A model generated the notes under the pieces. That model was not told the origin of the DNA, made no database searches, and was given only the letters and a program-made list of their open reading frames with translations. Shown here in pieces: positions 1 to 10,672 of a stretch of 64,000 nt of DNA. Both the position numbers and the translations under genes were made by a program. Positions within the stretch are counted from its first letter, which is position 1. The number at the start of each line of letters is the position of its first letter. This DNA is from Bacteroidia bacterium (lineage in GTDB: Bacteria; Bacteroidota; Bacteroidia; Flavobacteriales; Flavobacteriaceae), in NCBI GenBank assembly GCA_030427865.1, contig JAUICK010000001.1, positions 525,507 through 589,506 on the forward strand. The letters run 5' to 3'.

Positions 1-2
1 TT

Positions 3-77
3 TTAACAAAACAAGACATACTATATTTTATAGATACTGTTTTTTACATTAAACCAGAAGTCTTTTGGAATGACTAA
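3..77 (+). CDS. C-terminal fragment of an upstream CDS (...LTKQDILYFIDTVFYIKPEVFWND*), cut by window edge
   Basis: Open frame from base 3 to TAA at 75-77, overlapping the MFS start (ATG at 70) by 8 nt. Confidence 0.5.
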   Translation, partial: LTKQDILYFIDTVFYIKPEVFWND

Positions 78-1335
78 AAAAATTAAAAACGACCCTTATG
101 CAGCACTAAGAATAAAAGAATTTAATATTTTTTTATTTGTAAGATTCTTATTGGTTTTTGGTTGGTCTATGCAATTTATTGTGATTGAATGGCAAGTTTA
201 CTCAATTACTAAAGATCCGCTTTCTTTAGGAATTATTGGGTTAATGGAAATTATTCCTGCTTTTTCTATGGCTTTATTTGCGGGTCATATTGTAGATCAA
301 AGAGAAAAAAGAAATTTATTAGCATTGTGTACAGCTGCTTTTTCCTTAATTAGTTTGGGGTTATTTTTTTTAACATCAGAACGTATTGTTGGAAGTTGGT
401 CTACAAATTCAATTTTATACGGAATTTATGCTTTAGTGTTTTTTGGTGGATTTTTACGGTCGTTTTTTGGGCCAACAATTTTTTCTTTAGTAGCATTATT
501 AGTTCCTAAAAAAATATATCATAATGCTGCAACTTGGAGCACCAGTACTTGGAAAACAGCATCTGTATCTGGAGCATTATTTGGTGGTTTTTTTATTAGC
601 TGGATAGGTGTAGATAAGACACTTTGTTTGGTTTTTGTTTTAGTGATTCTTTCTTTATTTTTTATGTTTTTCATCAAGAAAAAACCCATTTTAAATAAAA
701 AAATAGGAGAACCCATAAAGGATAGTTTAAAAACTGGAGTGAGATTTGTGTTTCAAACCAAAGAAATTTTAGGCGTTTTAACTTTAGATATGATTGCGGT
801 TTTATTTGGAGGCACAGTGGCTATTTTATCTGTTTTTGCTCAAGATGTTTTAAAAGTGGGTCCAGAAGGTTTTGGAGTTTTAAATGCTTCTATTTCTATT
901 GGTAGTATTGTAACAATGTTTTTAACAACCTATATTCCTATCAATAAAAATACAGGTAAGAAAATGTTGATTTCTGTATTTATTTTTGGATTAAGTATTA
1001 TTGCTTTTGGGCTATCATCATTATTTTGGTTAAGTGTTTTAGCATTGTTTATAAGTGGTGCTGCAGATGGAATATCAATGGTTATTCGTCAAACCATTTT
1101 ACAATTAAAAACACCAGATGAAATGCGAGGCAGAGTATCTTCTGTAAACTCTATGTTTGTGGGTTCTTCTAACGAGTTAGGCGCTTTTGAAAGTGGTTTA
1201 GCAGCCAAACTTTTAGGTCCTGTAACAGCAGTTGTTTTTGGAGGAACCATGACTTTACTTACCGTAATTACAATAGGAGCAGTAAATCCAACTTTAAGAA
1301 ATTTAGATTTAACTAAAGATATTGAAGAAAATTAG
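70..1335 (+). CDS. MFS transporter
   Basis: 421 aa, multiple TM segments, MFS-like motif (GHIVDQREKRN), RGRVSSVNSMF motif. Confidence 0.85.
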   Translation: MTKKIKNDPYAALRIKEFNIFLFVRFLLVFGWSMQFIVIEWQVYSITKDPLSLGIIGLMEIIPAFSMALFAGHIVDQREKRNLLALCTAAFSLISLGLFFLTSERIVGSWSTNSILYGIYALVFFGGFLRSFFGPTIFSLVALLVPKKIYHNAATWSTSTWKTASVSGALFGGFFISWIGVDKTLCLVFVLVILSLFFMFFIKKKPILNKKIGEPIKDSLKTGVRFVFQTKEILGVLTLDMIAVLFGGTVAILSVFAQDVLKVGPEGFGVLNASISIGSIVTMFLTTYIPINKNTGKKMLISVFIFGLSIIAFGLSSLFWLSVLALFISGAADGISMVIRQTILQLKTPDEMRGRVSSVNSMFVGSSNELGAFESGLAAKLLGPVTAVVFGGTMTLLTVITIGAVNPTLRNLDLTKDIEEN

Positions 1336-2093
1336 TCTGGAATTGTTCTAAAATTTCCTAAAAGTAAAGTCCAATTATAAGAAGAAAATGCTAACTTTTT
1401 AGATTCTTTAGGAATAATTTTATATTTTTTTAGAATCTTACAAGCCCCAGATTTTCCACTAAAATCACCTCTAAACCAAGACATTAAAGCTACAGATGTT
1501 GCAGTTTTTGTTGCTGCATCATAAGTGGTTTGCTCTTTTAAATATTCTGATGTCATAAAATCGAATTCTTTATTTAAGTTTTCTGAAGTATATATTGCCA
1601 CTGGCGGACAACTTTTTGCTCCACAGTTTAAAGCAAAGTGAATTCTCCAATCAATATTTTTAACTCTTAATTTACGTTCCCATTTAGGTCTAAACCATTT
1701 TCTTAAATAACCCAAACTAATCTTCATTCGAGATTTTCTAATGATTCCGTGTTCAATATCATCAAAAGACAAAATTTCTCCTGCTATTTTTACACGTTTT
1801 TTACCAAAAAAGGTTCCTCTGTTCTCGTATTCTTTTGGATTTTCTGTTAAAGAAATTTGAATAAAAGCATTGTAGATATTTACCCAAAATGCTATTTTTT
1901 GTTGATCGGTTTTTAGTTGATTTACCAATTCATTTAAAGTGCTTTTTTCTAAAATAGAAACATGTTTGTTAATTGGTTTTTTATCAATAATATTTTGCAA
2001 AAGTTGTTGAGAAACACTTTCATAATTGATGTTTTTTTGAGAATAAACAAAAAAGTTAGCAAAAAAAAGAAAAGCAAATAAAAACTTCTTCAT
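1332..2093 (-). CDS. DUF547 domain-containing secreted protein
   Basis: FWVNIYNAFIQ and HFALNCGAKSCPP motifs of DUF547; start placed at the signal-peptide Met (MKKFLFAFLFF) instead of the longer ORF that overlaps the next gene. Confidence 0.75.
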   Translation of the reverse strand: MKKFLFAFLFFANFFVYSQKNINYESVSQQLLQNIIDKKPINKHVSILEKSTLNELVNQLKTDQQKIAFWVNIYNAFIQISLTENPKEYENRGTFFGKKRVKIAGEILSFDDIEHGIIRKSRMKISLGYLRKWFRPKWERKLRVKNIDWRIHFALNCGAKSCPPVAIYTSENLNKEFDFMTSEYLKEQTTYDAATKTATSVALMSWFRGDFSGKSGACKILKKYKIIPKESKKLAFSSYNWTLLLGNFRTIPD

Positions 2094-2115
2094 ATAATAA
2101 TTCGTATGTTTAGGT

Positions 2116-2820
2116 GTGCAAATTAGTGTTATCATTCCAATATATAATGAACAAGAAAACCTTGTAAAAAGGTTGTCGTTTTTATGCGAACAAGCTAACA
2201 AATTTCCAATAGAAATAATTGTTTCTAATTCTCCAGAAACTACAGATAATAGTCGTAAAGTTTGTCAGAGTTTTGATAAAGTTACCTATTTAAAATCAGA
2301 AAAAAAAGGAAGAGCAGCCCAAATGAATTTTGGAGCAAAGAATGCAACAGGTGATATTTTCTTGTTTTTACATGCAGATGTTCATTTACCCAAAGATTTT
2401 TACAGTCAAATTAAACGAGCGATTTTACACAGTTATAAATTTGGTTTTTTTGCCTATCAATTCGACAAAAAATCTTTTTTATTAGACTTTAATAGTAAAT
2501 TCACAAAAAGAGATGGTTTCTTTGCTGGTGGAGGAGATCAATGTCATTTTTTTACTAAAGAATTTTTTGAAAGCCTTAGGGGTTACAATGAAAATTTTTG
2601 CATAATGGAAGACTTCGAAATGATAGATAGAGTTAGAAAGAATAAAATTCCGTTTGCTATAATTCAATCAAAAGCAACTGTTAGTTCAAGAAAATACCAA
2701 AAGAATTCTTGGTTAAAAGTAAACTTAATTAACGGATTTGTTTTTTTACAATATAAACTTGGAATTCACCCAACAAAACTCAGGAAAACGTATAAAAGTT
2801 TATTAAGAGAATCTGTATAA
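2116..2820 (+). CDS. Glycosyltransferase family 2 (TIGR04283-like)
   Basis: ISVIIPIYNEQENL N-terminus, FLHADVHLP, FFAGGGDQCHFF; GTG start. Confidence 0.8.
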   Translation: MQISVIIPIYNEQENLVKRLSFLCEQANKFPIEIIVSNSPETTDNSRKVCQSFDKVTYLKSEKKGRAAQMNFGAKNATGDIFLFLHADVHLPKDFYSQIKRAILHSYKFGFFAYQFDKKSFLLDFNSKFTKRDGFFAGGGDQCHFFTKEFFESLRGYNENFCIMEDFEMIDRVRKNKIPFAIIQSKATVSSRKYQKNSWLKVNLINGFVFLQYKLGIHPTKLRKTYKSLLRESV

Positions 2821-2825
2821 TTGAA

Positions 2826-3467
2826 ATGAAAGAAATTTTTACATCGAACCGAAATTTAAAATTTGTAGAAATAGTTCTTCTATTTATAGTAGCACCAATT
2901 ATTTTATTGTTATCAATACCTACAATGTATAAAGTAACTTATGTTTTGATAGGTGTTTTTTATATGATGTTGATTTCTATTTTTATTGAAAAGTTTCAAA
3001 AAAAGAATATAGGTAAGAAATTAAGAAAAACCGTTGGCAAACAAATCGGAATTCGCTTTTTAACCATCACTCTACTAACCACTATTGTTTTGTATTTTCA
3101 AGATAAAGAATTGTTGTTTAATGTGGTGTTAAACAAACCTGTTTTGTGGTTAAAATTTAGTGGAATTTACATCTTATTTTCTGTAATACCTCAAGAGTTG
3201 ATTTATAGAACTTTTTTTGTAAAACGATATCAAAAATTACTAAATAAAGAGTGGTTATTTATTTTGATAAACTCGTTACTTTTTTCTTTTGGACATATTT
3301 GGTTTCAAAGTTGGATTGTTCTTGGGTTTACTTTTATTGGAAGCATACTCTTTGTAACTACATATTTAAAAACAAAATCTATATGGATTGTTTTTTTAGA
3401 ACATTCTCTTTATGGAGTTTGGCTTTATACGGTTGGTTATGGAGAATTATTTATGTTTCCAATTTAG
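2826..3467 (+). CDS. CPBP family intramembrane metalloprotease (Abi)
   Basis: Multi-TM protein, PQELIYRTFF and FSFGHIWFQSW motifs, late HSLYG. Confidence 0.7.
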   Translation: MKEIFTSNRNLKFVEIVLLFIVAPIILLLSIPTMYKVTYVLIGVFYMMLISIFIEKFQKKNIGKKLRKTVGKQIGIRFLTITLLTTIVLYFQDKELLFNVVLNKPVLWLKFSGIYILFSVIPQELIYRTFFVKRYQKLLNKEWLFILINSLLFSFGHIWFQSWIVLGFTFIGSILFVTTYLKTKSIWIVFLEHSLYGVWLYTVGYGELFMFPI

Positions 3468-3472
3468 TTTTT

Positions 3473-5119
3473 CTATAAAAAAGTAGTTGCTTTTTGTAAA
3501 TGATACCCTAATTCTTTTTGATGCTTTTCAGTTGTTTTTTTATTCCAAGAAAAGTAATTCTGAAACTCCTCTAACACAAAATTTTTATACAAATTTACAC
3601 TGTTTGTGTCAAAAAACAATCTACCTGTTCTGCGCATAAAAAAGTCTGTAGGAGTGCAAGCCATTTCAAAATGTATAGCAAACCAAATTTCTGCTTTTAT
3701 AAGTTTTTCTTGCATATTCTCGTGCATTAAATCATCGAACTTTTGTAAAATGATATCTGTTTGTTTCCCATAATTATGCACCAAATACTCTGCATCTTTT
3801 CTATTAAAATCTACTTCAGCAATTCTATTTTGAATGGCGTCTGTATAGCTTTTAACTTCTTTATAATTTTTAAAAACCCCACCAGAAAGCACAATTTCTT
3901 TGGTTTTAATTTCATTAAAAGCGCCATTAAATCTACGTTTGTATTTTTTTACAACTAAATCTACAATTCGTTCTGCCATTTTACGATAACCTGTTAATTT
4001 TCCTCCAGCAATAGAAATGAGTTCTGTATCAGAGACAAAAATTTCATCTTTTCTAGACAATTCTGAAGCCGATTTTCCTTCTTCATGAATTAAAGGGCGC
4101 AAACCTGCCCAAGAAGAAGATACATCATCTAAGGTTAAATGAATGTCTGGAAACATGTTATTTACGGCAGCTATTAAGTAGGTAGCATCTACCAAGTTGG
4201 TTTCTACATTATTTTTATCGTTTTGATAATTAGTATCTGTTGTTCCAAAATAGGTTACTTTTCCTCTTGGTATTGCAAACATCATTCTACCATCTGGAAT
4301 ATCAAAATAAACCGATTGTTTTACAGGTAATTTTTCGTGTGCAACCACCAAATGAACCCCTTTTGTAAGGTGTAAACGTTTGCCAATTTTAGAATGATTT
4401 ATTTGACGCAATTCATCTACCCAAGGACCAGCTGCATTAACTACATATTTTGCTCTTATATTAACATTTTTGTTTAAGATATGGTCTTTAGCAATAACAC
4501 CAACTACTCTTTTTTTTTCATAAATAAATTCAGAAGCTTCAATATAATTTATAATTTTTGCATTATATTTTAATGCAGTTTTAAGAACTTCAATTGTTAA
4601 ACGAGCATCATCTGTTCTGTACTCTGCATAATAACCAGCTCCATTTAAAATGTTTTTTGGAAGCAAAGGTTCTTTTTCTAAAGCCTCTTCTTTATTTAAC
4701 ATTTTTCGTTTATCCTCACCTTCTACAGAAGCTAAAATATCGTACACTTTTAACCCAATAGAAGTCAACCAAGAACCATAGCTACCACCTTCTATTAATG
4801 GTAAAATCATTTTTTCTGGAACTACTAAATGAGGTGCCAATTTATGCACAATCGCACGTTCTGTACCTACTTCTTTTACCAACCAAAAATCAAATTGTTT
4901 TAAATAACGTAACCCTCCATGAATAAGTTTTGTAGATTTACTACTGGTGCCAGAAGCAAAATCATTTTTTTCTATTAAAGCAACTTTCATTCCTCTAGAA
5001 GCTGCGTCTAAAGCTATTCCAGCACCAGTAATTCCGCCTCCGATAATTAATATATCAAATTCTTTTTCTTGTAAATTTTGTGCAATGTTATCTCTGTTGA
5101 AATACGAAAAAGTGATCAT
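3473..5119 (-). CDS. glpD: Glycerol-3-phosphate dehydrogenase/oxidase
   Basis: DILIIGGGITGAGIALDAASRG FAD motif, KSTKLIHGGLRYLK, full-length 548 aa. Confidence 0.92.
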   Translation of the reverse strand: MITFSYFNRDNIAQNLQEKEFDILIIGGGITGAGIALDAASRGMKVALIEKNDFASGTSSKSTKLIHGGLRYLKQFDFWLVKEVGTERAIVHKLAPHLVVPEKMILPLIEGGSYGSWLTSIGLKVYDILASVEGEDKRKMLNKEEALEKEPLLPKNILNGAGYYAEYRTDDARLTIEVLKTALKYNAKIINYIEASEFIYEKKRVVGVIAKDHILNKNVNIRAKYVVNAAGPWVDELRQINHSKIGKRLHLTKGVHLVVAHEKLPVKQSVYFDIPDGRMMFAIPRGKVTYFGTTDTNYQNDKNNVETNLVDATYLIAAVNNMFPDIHLTLDDVSSSWAGLRPLIHEEGKSASELSRKDEIFVSDTELISIAGGKLTGYRKMAERIVDLVVKKYKRRFNGAFNEIKTKEIVLSGGVFKNYKEVKSYTDAIQNRIAEVDFNRKDAEYLVHNYGKQTDIILQKFDDLMHENMQEKLIKAEIWFAIHFEMACTPTDFFMRRTGRLFFDTNSVNLYKNFVLEEFQNYFSWNKKTTEKHQKELGYHLQKATTFL

Positions 5120-5133
5120 ACGAAAAGTTAAAA

Positions 5134-5166
5134 TTTGAAAATAAAATATTTAAAAGATTATATTTG
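5134..5166 (+). promoter_or_regulatory. Candidate Bacteroidota promoter (TTTG-N21-TATATTTG)
   Basis: TTTG at 5134-5137 and TAnnTTTG match at 5159-5166, 35 bp before the subtilase ATG. Confidence 0.45.
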
Positions 5167-5201
5167 CTAACAAACTACAAAAAAAGTTAAAAATTACCGA
5201 T

Positions 5202-8200
5202 ATGAAATACAAATACTTCAAACAATTTCTTTTTATTTTCCTTATTGTTTCTGTCTCAGATTTTGCTCAAACAACTCAAGAAAAGCAGAGAATTACTAAA
5301 AATTATGATTTAGGAAAACTAAATAAACTTAAAGAAGAATATTCTTCTAAATTTTTAAAAGAAAAAAATAGAGCCATACTTTTAGCCGCTCAAAGAGGCT
5401 GGAAAATTAAGTTTACAGATGCCAATGGCTCTTATTACGAGTTAATGAGAATTTCTGAAGAAGGCAAACCTTTATATTATAAAACAGACAATAGAGATGC
5501 TGCAATATCTACAAGAGCTAATTTTTTACATAAAGATGGCGGACTTGGGCTAAATGTTGAAGGTCAAGGTATGACAGCTTATGTTTGGGATGGAGGTATA
5601 GCAAGGTCAACGCATCAAGAGTATGATGGAGATGGCGGAGAAGATAGATTTTCTATTGGAGATGGTACATCAGAATTAAATTTTCATGCTGCACACGTAA
5701 TGGGTACTATTATTGCTTCTGGTTTTGAACCAGCAGCAAAAGGAATGGCACCCAAAGCAAAAGGTATTGGAAGCGATTGGAATAGTGATTTATCTGAAGC
5801 TACAGCAGCAGCAGCAAACGGCATGTTGCTATCTAACCATTCTTATGGTTTTAATGCAGATAATATTGCAGATTGGAGGTTTGGAGCATACACAGAAGAC
5901 GCAAGAGATTGGGATAATTTAATGTACAATGCACCTTACTACCTACAAGTTAACTCTGCTGGTAACGATGGAAACAACAATACTGCAAATGGAGAGCCTT
6001 TAGAAGGAAACAATGCTTTTGATAAAATTAACGGTAGAAAAACAGGAAAAAATTGTTTAACCATTGCAAACGGTCAAGATGCAACAATTAATGCTGATGG
6101 AACTTTAGCTTCGGTTGTTAGAAACTCAGGTAGTTCTGAAGGGCCAACAGACGACTTAAGAGTAAAGCCAGATTTGATGGGTAATGGAACAGGGTTATAC
6201 TCTACTTATCAACAAGCAGATGATGCTTACAACACAATCTCTGGAACTTCAATGGCGTCTCCAAATGTAACAGGCTCTTTACTTTTATTACAACAACATT
6301 ATAAAGAATCTTATGGTAATTTTATGAGAGCTGCTACATTAAAAGGTTTGGCTCTACATACAGCAGACGATGCAGATATTGTTGGACCAGATTCACACAC
6401 AGGTTGGGGGCAAATGAACACAAAGTTTGCCGCAGAAACTATTACAAAAAATGGTTTTGAATCTTGGATTTCTGAAGAGGTTTTAACCAACGGAAGTACC
6501 TATTCTATTACTGTAAAATCGGATGGTTTTACACCTTTAAAAGCATCTATTTCTTGGACGGACAAACCAGGAAAAATAAACGAAGGTGTAGCAAATGATG
6601 CAACACCAGTTTTAGTAAGCGATTTAGATATTAGAATTACACAAGGAACTAACGAATACAAACCTTGGAGATTAACAGGAGTTTATAGTAATGAAAAAGG
6701 AGACAACCTTGTAGATCCTTTCGAAAGAGTTGATGTAGATAATGCCTCTGGAGAATACACAATTACAGTAACACACAAAGGAACATTAACCGATGATCAA
6801 AAATTCTCTTTAATCGTTACAGGGATATCAGGAGAGTTTACTTTCTTGGCAGATAACTCCGAAAAAGAAGTATGTTCTGATAGTGATGCTGTCTTTAATT
6901 TCGAGTACAGACAAGCAGTTGCAGGAACAACTCAATTTACTGCTACAGGAGCTCATGAAGCAATGACAATGAGTTTTTCAGAACAATCGCTAAGCGCAAA
7001 CGGAAGTTTCTCTATTACTTTTGGAAATTTAGCGAATGTTCCTGCTGGGCCATATGATATAGAAGTTACAGGAGATAATGGTAATGAAACTCAGAAAAGA
7101 AAAATAAGATTAGTTGTTTACCATCAAAACTTTGATAACAACCCCTCTGAACTAGAAGCACCTTCTAATGGTCAAAAAGGAATTTCTTATACAAACGTTA
7201 TTTTAAAATGGAAGAAAAACTTAAATGCACAAGATTATACTGTACAAGTTTCAGACTCACCATCTTTTAACAACGTCTTATTTACAGATACTGTTAAAAG
7301 TACTGATTTTGAAATATCAGGCTTAACCAGCAATAAAGTTTATTATTGGAGAATTAAACCAAAAAACCAGTGCGGAGAAGGAAATTACTCATCAATTTTT
7401 AGCTTTCAAACAGGTTCTGAAGACTGTTCAAACGTATATACAGCAACAGATTTCTCGAATGCAACAGCAATGCCATTTACATCAAATCAAACGTTTTATG
7501 TACCTGTAGAAATTACAGACGATTTACTAATCAATAACATAAAAGTAACTATAGATATTACGCATAGCGATATTCAAGATTTAACTTTAGTTGTAAAAGA
7601 ACCAATTGCAAACGGAACAAAAGAAGTAACCTTATTATCTAAAGTATGTGATGATACTGACGATATTAGTAACACTACGTTTGATGATACTGCTAACGAA
7701 TTGTCTTGTAGCACAAGCAAACCAGCAATATCTGGAATGGTTAAACCAGAAGAAGCTTTAAGTGGTTTTGGAGGAAGAAGCTCTAAAGGAACTTGGCTTA
7801 TAGAAGTAAATGATTTTGATTTGTTTGACGGAGGTCAAATTAATTCAGCAGCTATTACCATTTGTTCATCAATAGAGAATACCAATATTCCAACATTTTC
7901 ATCATCAAGTTTAGTATTAGGGGGTAATTCTAATTATGTAATTACAACTGCTAACATGAGTGCAAGTACAGCTTCAGAAACAGATGAACAGCAAATCTAT
8001 ACCTTAGTAGAAGTTACAAAAAAGGGAGCGCTTCAAAAAGAAGGCACTACATTAAACGCTGGAGATACATTTACTCAAGCAGATATTGCTTCTGGTAAAA
8101 TAACATTTACAAATACAGAAACAACTTCTTTTACAGATCAATTTAAAGTTGATATTACAAACGGAGCAAGTGGTTGGTTACCAAACCAAATTATTATTAT

Positions 8201-8489
8201 AGAAGAAAATACTTTAAGTACAGAAGATTTTTCTGTCGGACAAGTTTCTTTATGGCCTAACCCAACTAAAGGACTTTTACATATTAAATTAAATAGCTCT
8301 GATAAAGGTGATGTTATTATTTCTGTATTCGATTTAAAAGGTAGAAAAATAATTACTACTGTTAATAAACTTTCAAATACAGTTTTTACTAAAGAAATTG
8401 ATACCAAAAATATTTCTTCTGGAGTATACCTATTAAGTATACAACAAGGAAAGAAAAAAGCAATTAGAAAGGTTATTATATCTAAATAA
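5202..8489 (+). CDS. S8 subtilisin-like serine peptidase with Fn3-like and proprotein-convertase P-like domains and T9SS sorting tail
   Basis: FHAAHVMGTI (His), GTSMASPNVTG (Ser), YYWRIKPKNQCGEG Fn3-like, C-terminal VSLWPNPTKGLLHIKL...GVYLLSIQQGKKKAIRKVIISK. Confidence 0.9.
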   Translation: MKYKYFKQFLFIFLIVSVSDFAQTTQEKQRITKNYDLGKLNKLKEEYSSKFLKEKNRAILLAAQRGWKIKFTDANGSYYELMRISEEGKPLYYKTDNRDAAISTRANFLHKDGGLGLNVEGQGMTAYVWDGGIARSTHQEYDGDGGEDRFSIGDGTSELNFHAAHVMGTIIASGFEPAAKGMAPKAKGIGSDWNSDLSEATAAAANGMLLSNHSYGFNADNIADWRFGAYTEDARDWDNLMYNAPYYLQVNSAGNDGNNNTANGEPLEGNNAFDKINGRKTGKNCLTIANGQDATINADGTLASVVRNSGSSEGPTDDLRVKPDLMGNGTGLYSTYQQADDAYNTISGTSMASPNVTGSLLLLQQHYKESYGNFMRAATLKGLALHTADDADIVGPDSHTGWGQMNTKFAAETITKNGFESWISEEVLTNGSTYSITVKSDGFTPLKASISWTDKPGKINEGVANDATPVLVSDLDIRITQGTNEYKPWRLTGVYSNEKGDNLVDPFERVDVDNASGEYTITVTHKGTLTDDQKFSLIVTGISGEFTFLADNSEKEVCSDSDAVFNFEYRQAVAGTTQFTATGAHEAMTMSFSEQSLSANGSFSITFGNLANVPAGPYDIEVTGDNGNETQKRKIRLVVYHQNFDNNPSELEAPSNGQKGISYTNVILKWKKNLNAQDYTVQVSDSPSFNNVLFTDTVKSTDFEISGLTSNKVYYWRIKPKNQCGEGNYSSIFSFQTGSEDCSNVYTATDFSNATAMPFTSNQTFYVPVEITDDLLINNIKVTIDITHSDIQDLTLVVKEPIANGTKEVTLLSKVCDDTDDISNTTFDDTANELSCSTSKPAISGMVKPEEALSGFGGRSSKGTWLIEVNDFDLFDGGQINSAAITICSSIENTNIPTFSSSSLVLGGNSNYVITTANMSASTASETDEQQIYTLVEVTKKGALQKEGTTLNAGDTFTQADIASGKITFTNTETTSFTDQFKVDITNGASGWLPNQIIIIEENTLSTEDFSVGQVSLWPNPTKGLLHIKLNSSDKGDVIISVFDLKGRKIITTVNKLSNTVFTKEIDTKNISSGVYLLSIQQGKKKAIRKVIISK

Positions 8490-8544
8490 TTTGAGTATGA
8501 ATCGGCCTAAAATTGGTTGACGATTATTAATAAATAAAATTAAG

Positions 8545-8574
8545 CCAGTGAATTCAATTTCACTGGTTTTTTTA
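8545..8574 (+). terminator. Rho-independent terminator after the subtilase gene
   Basis: CCAGTGAA-ttcaat-TTCACTGG followed by TTTTTTTATTTT. Confidence 0.75.
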
Positions 8575-9114
8575 TTTTAAAATACGGGTAGGTAAACCAT
8601 CAATACTTTTTTGGTTTTTGTCTTTCCAGTAAGCCTTAATTCCATCTTTACCTTTTTCTAATGCCCAATCATTGAGTTCGTTTCTTTCTCCTTTATAGTC
8701 AAAAAATGGAATAGACATTCCGCAAGAAGTTTGTACAGAATTTATAGTAATATCAAATATTTGACGTGTTCCAGGAGTTTCTATAAATAATTGTATCAAT
8801 TCACCCCAACTATCATCACCTTCTTTAAGCTCTTTTCCTTCTCCGTACAAACGTAAAATATTTGGTGCCCCTTCAAAAGAGCAAAACATGATGGTAATTC
8901 TGTTATTTTTTAACAAATGTGCAGCAGTTTCATTTCCGCTTCCGGTAACATTTAACCACAACACTCGGTTTTCATTTAAAACACGAAAAGAATCCATACC
9001 TTTTGGCGATAAATTAATTCGTCCAGAATTTGGAGCAGTTGCTACAAAAAATATTTTTTGAGCCTCAATAAAGTTTTGAACTCTTGGAGTGATTTTAGTA
9101 TAAAACTTTGCCAT
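8572..9114 (-). CDS. Pyridoxamine 5'-phosphate oxidase family (FMN-binding split barrel) protein
   Basis: IFFVATAPNSGRINLSPKGMDSFRVL, NNRITIMFCSFEGAPNILRLYGEG. Confidence 0.85.
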   Translation of the reverse strand: MAKFYTKITPRVQNFIEAQKIFFVATAPNSGRINLSPKGMDSFRVLNENRVLWLNVTGSGNETAAHLLKNNRITIMFCSFEGAPNILRLYGEGKELKEGDDSWGELIQLFIETPGTRQIFDITINSVQTSCGMSIPFFDYKGERNELNDWALEKGKDGIKAYWKDKNQKSIDGLPTRILK

Positions 9115-9195
9115 TTTTTATGGTATTTAAAGCTCTACAATTTACAACATCTCAAATTATTAATTTCTTACCTTTAGCCAAAACAATTTTCTTTT

Positions 9196-10671
9196 ATGGA
9201 TTACGGATTTCTTTCGGTCTTACCGCCAATAATTGCTATCATTTTAGCATTAAGAACCAAACAAGTATATATTGCTTTATTGTTTGGAATTTGGTTTTCT
9301 TGGTTGATTATTAAAGGATGGAATCCTTTAGAAGGAACTTTAGCCATGATAGAAGCAATGGTAAACGTTTTCCAAGACAAAGGAAGCACAAGAACCATAA
9401 TGTTTAGTGCCTTGGTTGGTGCGTTGTTAATTTTTATTCAATATTCAAGAGGAGTAGAAGGTTTTATTAATATTATTAATAAAAAATTGATAAAATATGA
9501 AAATAAGAAATCGGGTTACAGCAGAGTAATGGTGCAACTTTTGGCAACTTTTACTGGGCTTTTATTATTTGTAGAAACCAGTATTTCTTCTCTAACAGTA
9601 GGTACTTTATACAGACCAATTTTTGATAAACTTAAAATCCCCAGAGAAAAGTTAGCCTACATCGCAGATTCTAGCTCTGCACCTTCTTCGATTTTAATAC
9701 CTTTTAATGCTTGGGGCGCATTTATTATGGGGTTGTTAATCACCCAAGGAATAGAGAAACCTTTACCGCTCTTACTAAAATCTATTTTATATAATTTTTA
9801 TCCACTTTTGGCAATCATTTTGGTCTTTGTAATTATTTTATCAAAAAAAGATTTTGGTCTGATGAAAAAAGCTGAACAAAGAACTAAAGAAACAGGAGCG
9901 TTACTTAACGAAGGTTCAAAACCAATGATTTCTGATGAAGTTACTTCCTTTCCGCCAAAAGAAGGAATTCAAGCCAAAGCATATAATATGATTGTTCCAT
10001 TATTGGTAATGGTTTGTATGATGCCTATCAACCTTATTTATACAGGTTGGAATAACGTAAAAGAATCAACTTCTTTTTTTAATCACGTTTCACAAGCAAT
10101 TGGAGAAGGTTCTGGGTCATCATCGGTTTTATATGCAGTACTTACAGCAATTTTAGTAGCAATAATAATGTATTTAATTCAAGGAATTTTAAAACCTAAA
10201 GAAGCGGTTAACTTAACCTTAAAAGGAATCAGCGAGTTAATGCCTTTAGCTTTATTAATGTTGTTGGCTTTTGCTATTGGTGATGCTTGTAAAGAATTAG
10301 AAACAGGGGTTTATGTTGCCAATGCAACAAAAGATTGGTTGTCTCCAGAATTATTACCAGCAGTAGTTTTTATTATTAGTTCGTTTATTGCGTTTTCTAC
10401 AGGAACTTCCTGGGGAACTTTTGCAATTATGTTGGCAATTTCTGTGCCTATGGCAACTATTCATGGAGCAGATATTACCATTGTTGTAGCTGCAACCTTA
10501 GGAGGAGGAATTTTTGGAGACCATTGTTCGCCAATTTCAGATACATCTATTATATCTTCTATGGCTTCTGCAAGCGATCATATAGACCACGTAAAAACAC
10601 AATTGCCTTATGCTTTGGTTGGTGGTGTAATTACAGTTGTTTTGTATTTGATTATTGGGTTTTTAATGTGA
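9196..10671 (+). CDS. Na+/H+ antiporter NhaC family protein
   Basis: 491 aa membrane protein; FSTGTSWGTFAIMLAISVPMA and GGGIFGDHCSPISDTSI motifs. Confidence 0.85.
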   Translation: MDYGFLSVLPPIIAIILALRTKQVYIALLFGIWFSWLIIKGWNPLEGTLAMIEAMVNVFQDKGSTRTIMFSALVGALLIFIQYSRGVEGFINIINKKLIKYENKKSGYSRVMVQLLATFTGLLLFVETSISSLTVGTLYRPIFDKLKIPREKLAYIADSSSAPSSILIPFNAWGAFIMGLLITQGIEKPLPLLLKSILYNFYPLLAIILVFVIILSKKDFGLMKKAEQRTKETGALLNEGSKPMISDEVTSFPPKEGIQAKAYNMIVPLLVMVCMMPINLIYTGWNNVKESTSFFNHVSQAIGEGSGSSSVLYAVLTAILVAIIMYLIQGILKPKEAVNLTLKGISELMPLALLMLLAFAIGDACKELETGVYVANATKDWLSPELLPAVVFIISSFIAFSTGTSWGTFAIMLAISVPMATIHGADITIVVAATLGGGIFGDHCSPISDTSIISSMASASDHIDHVKTQLPYALVGGVITVVLYLIIGFLM

Positions 10672-10672
10672 T

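Noticed and set aside
519-716. Antisense ORFs in the ORF track (e.g. 519-716, 2482-2667, 4947-5138, 8138-8407, 18374-18598, 21725-21967, 26743-26946, 47437-47778, 60089-60334)
   Set aside because: Each lies opposite a well-supported CDS and has low-complexity or non-protein-like composition.
3251-3478. Plus-strand ORF overlapping the CPBP gene
   Set aside because: Out-of-frame shadow of the CPBP coding sequence with aromatic-rich nonsense composition.
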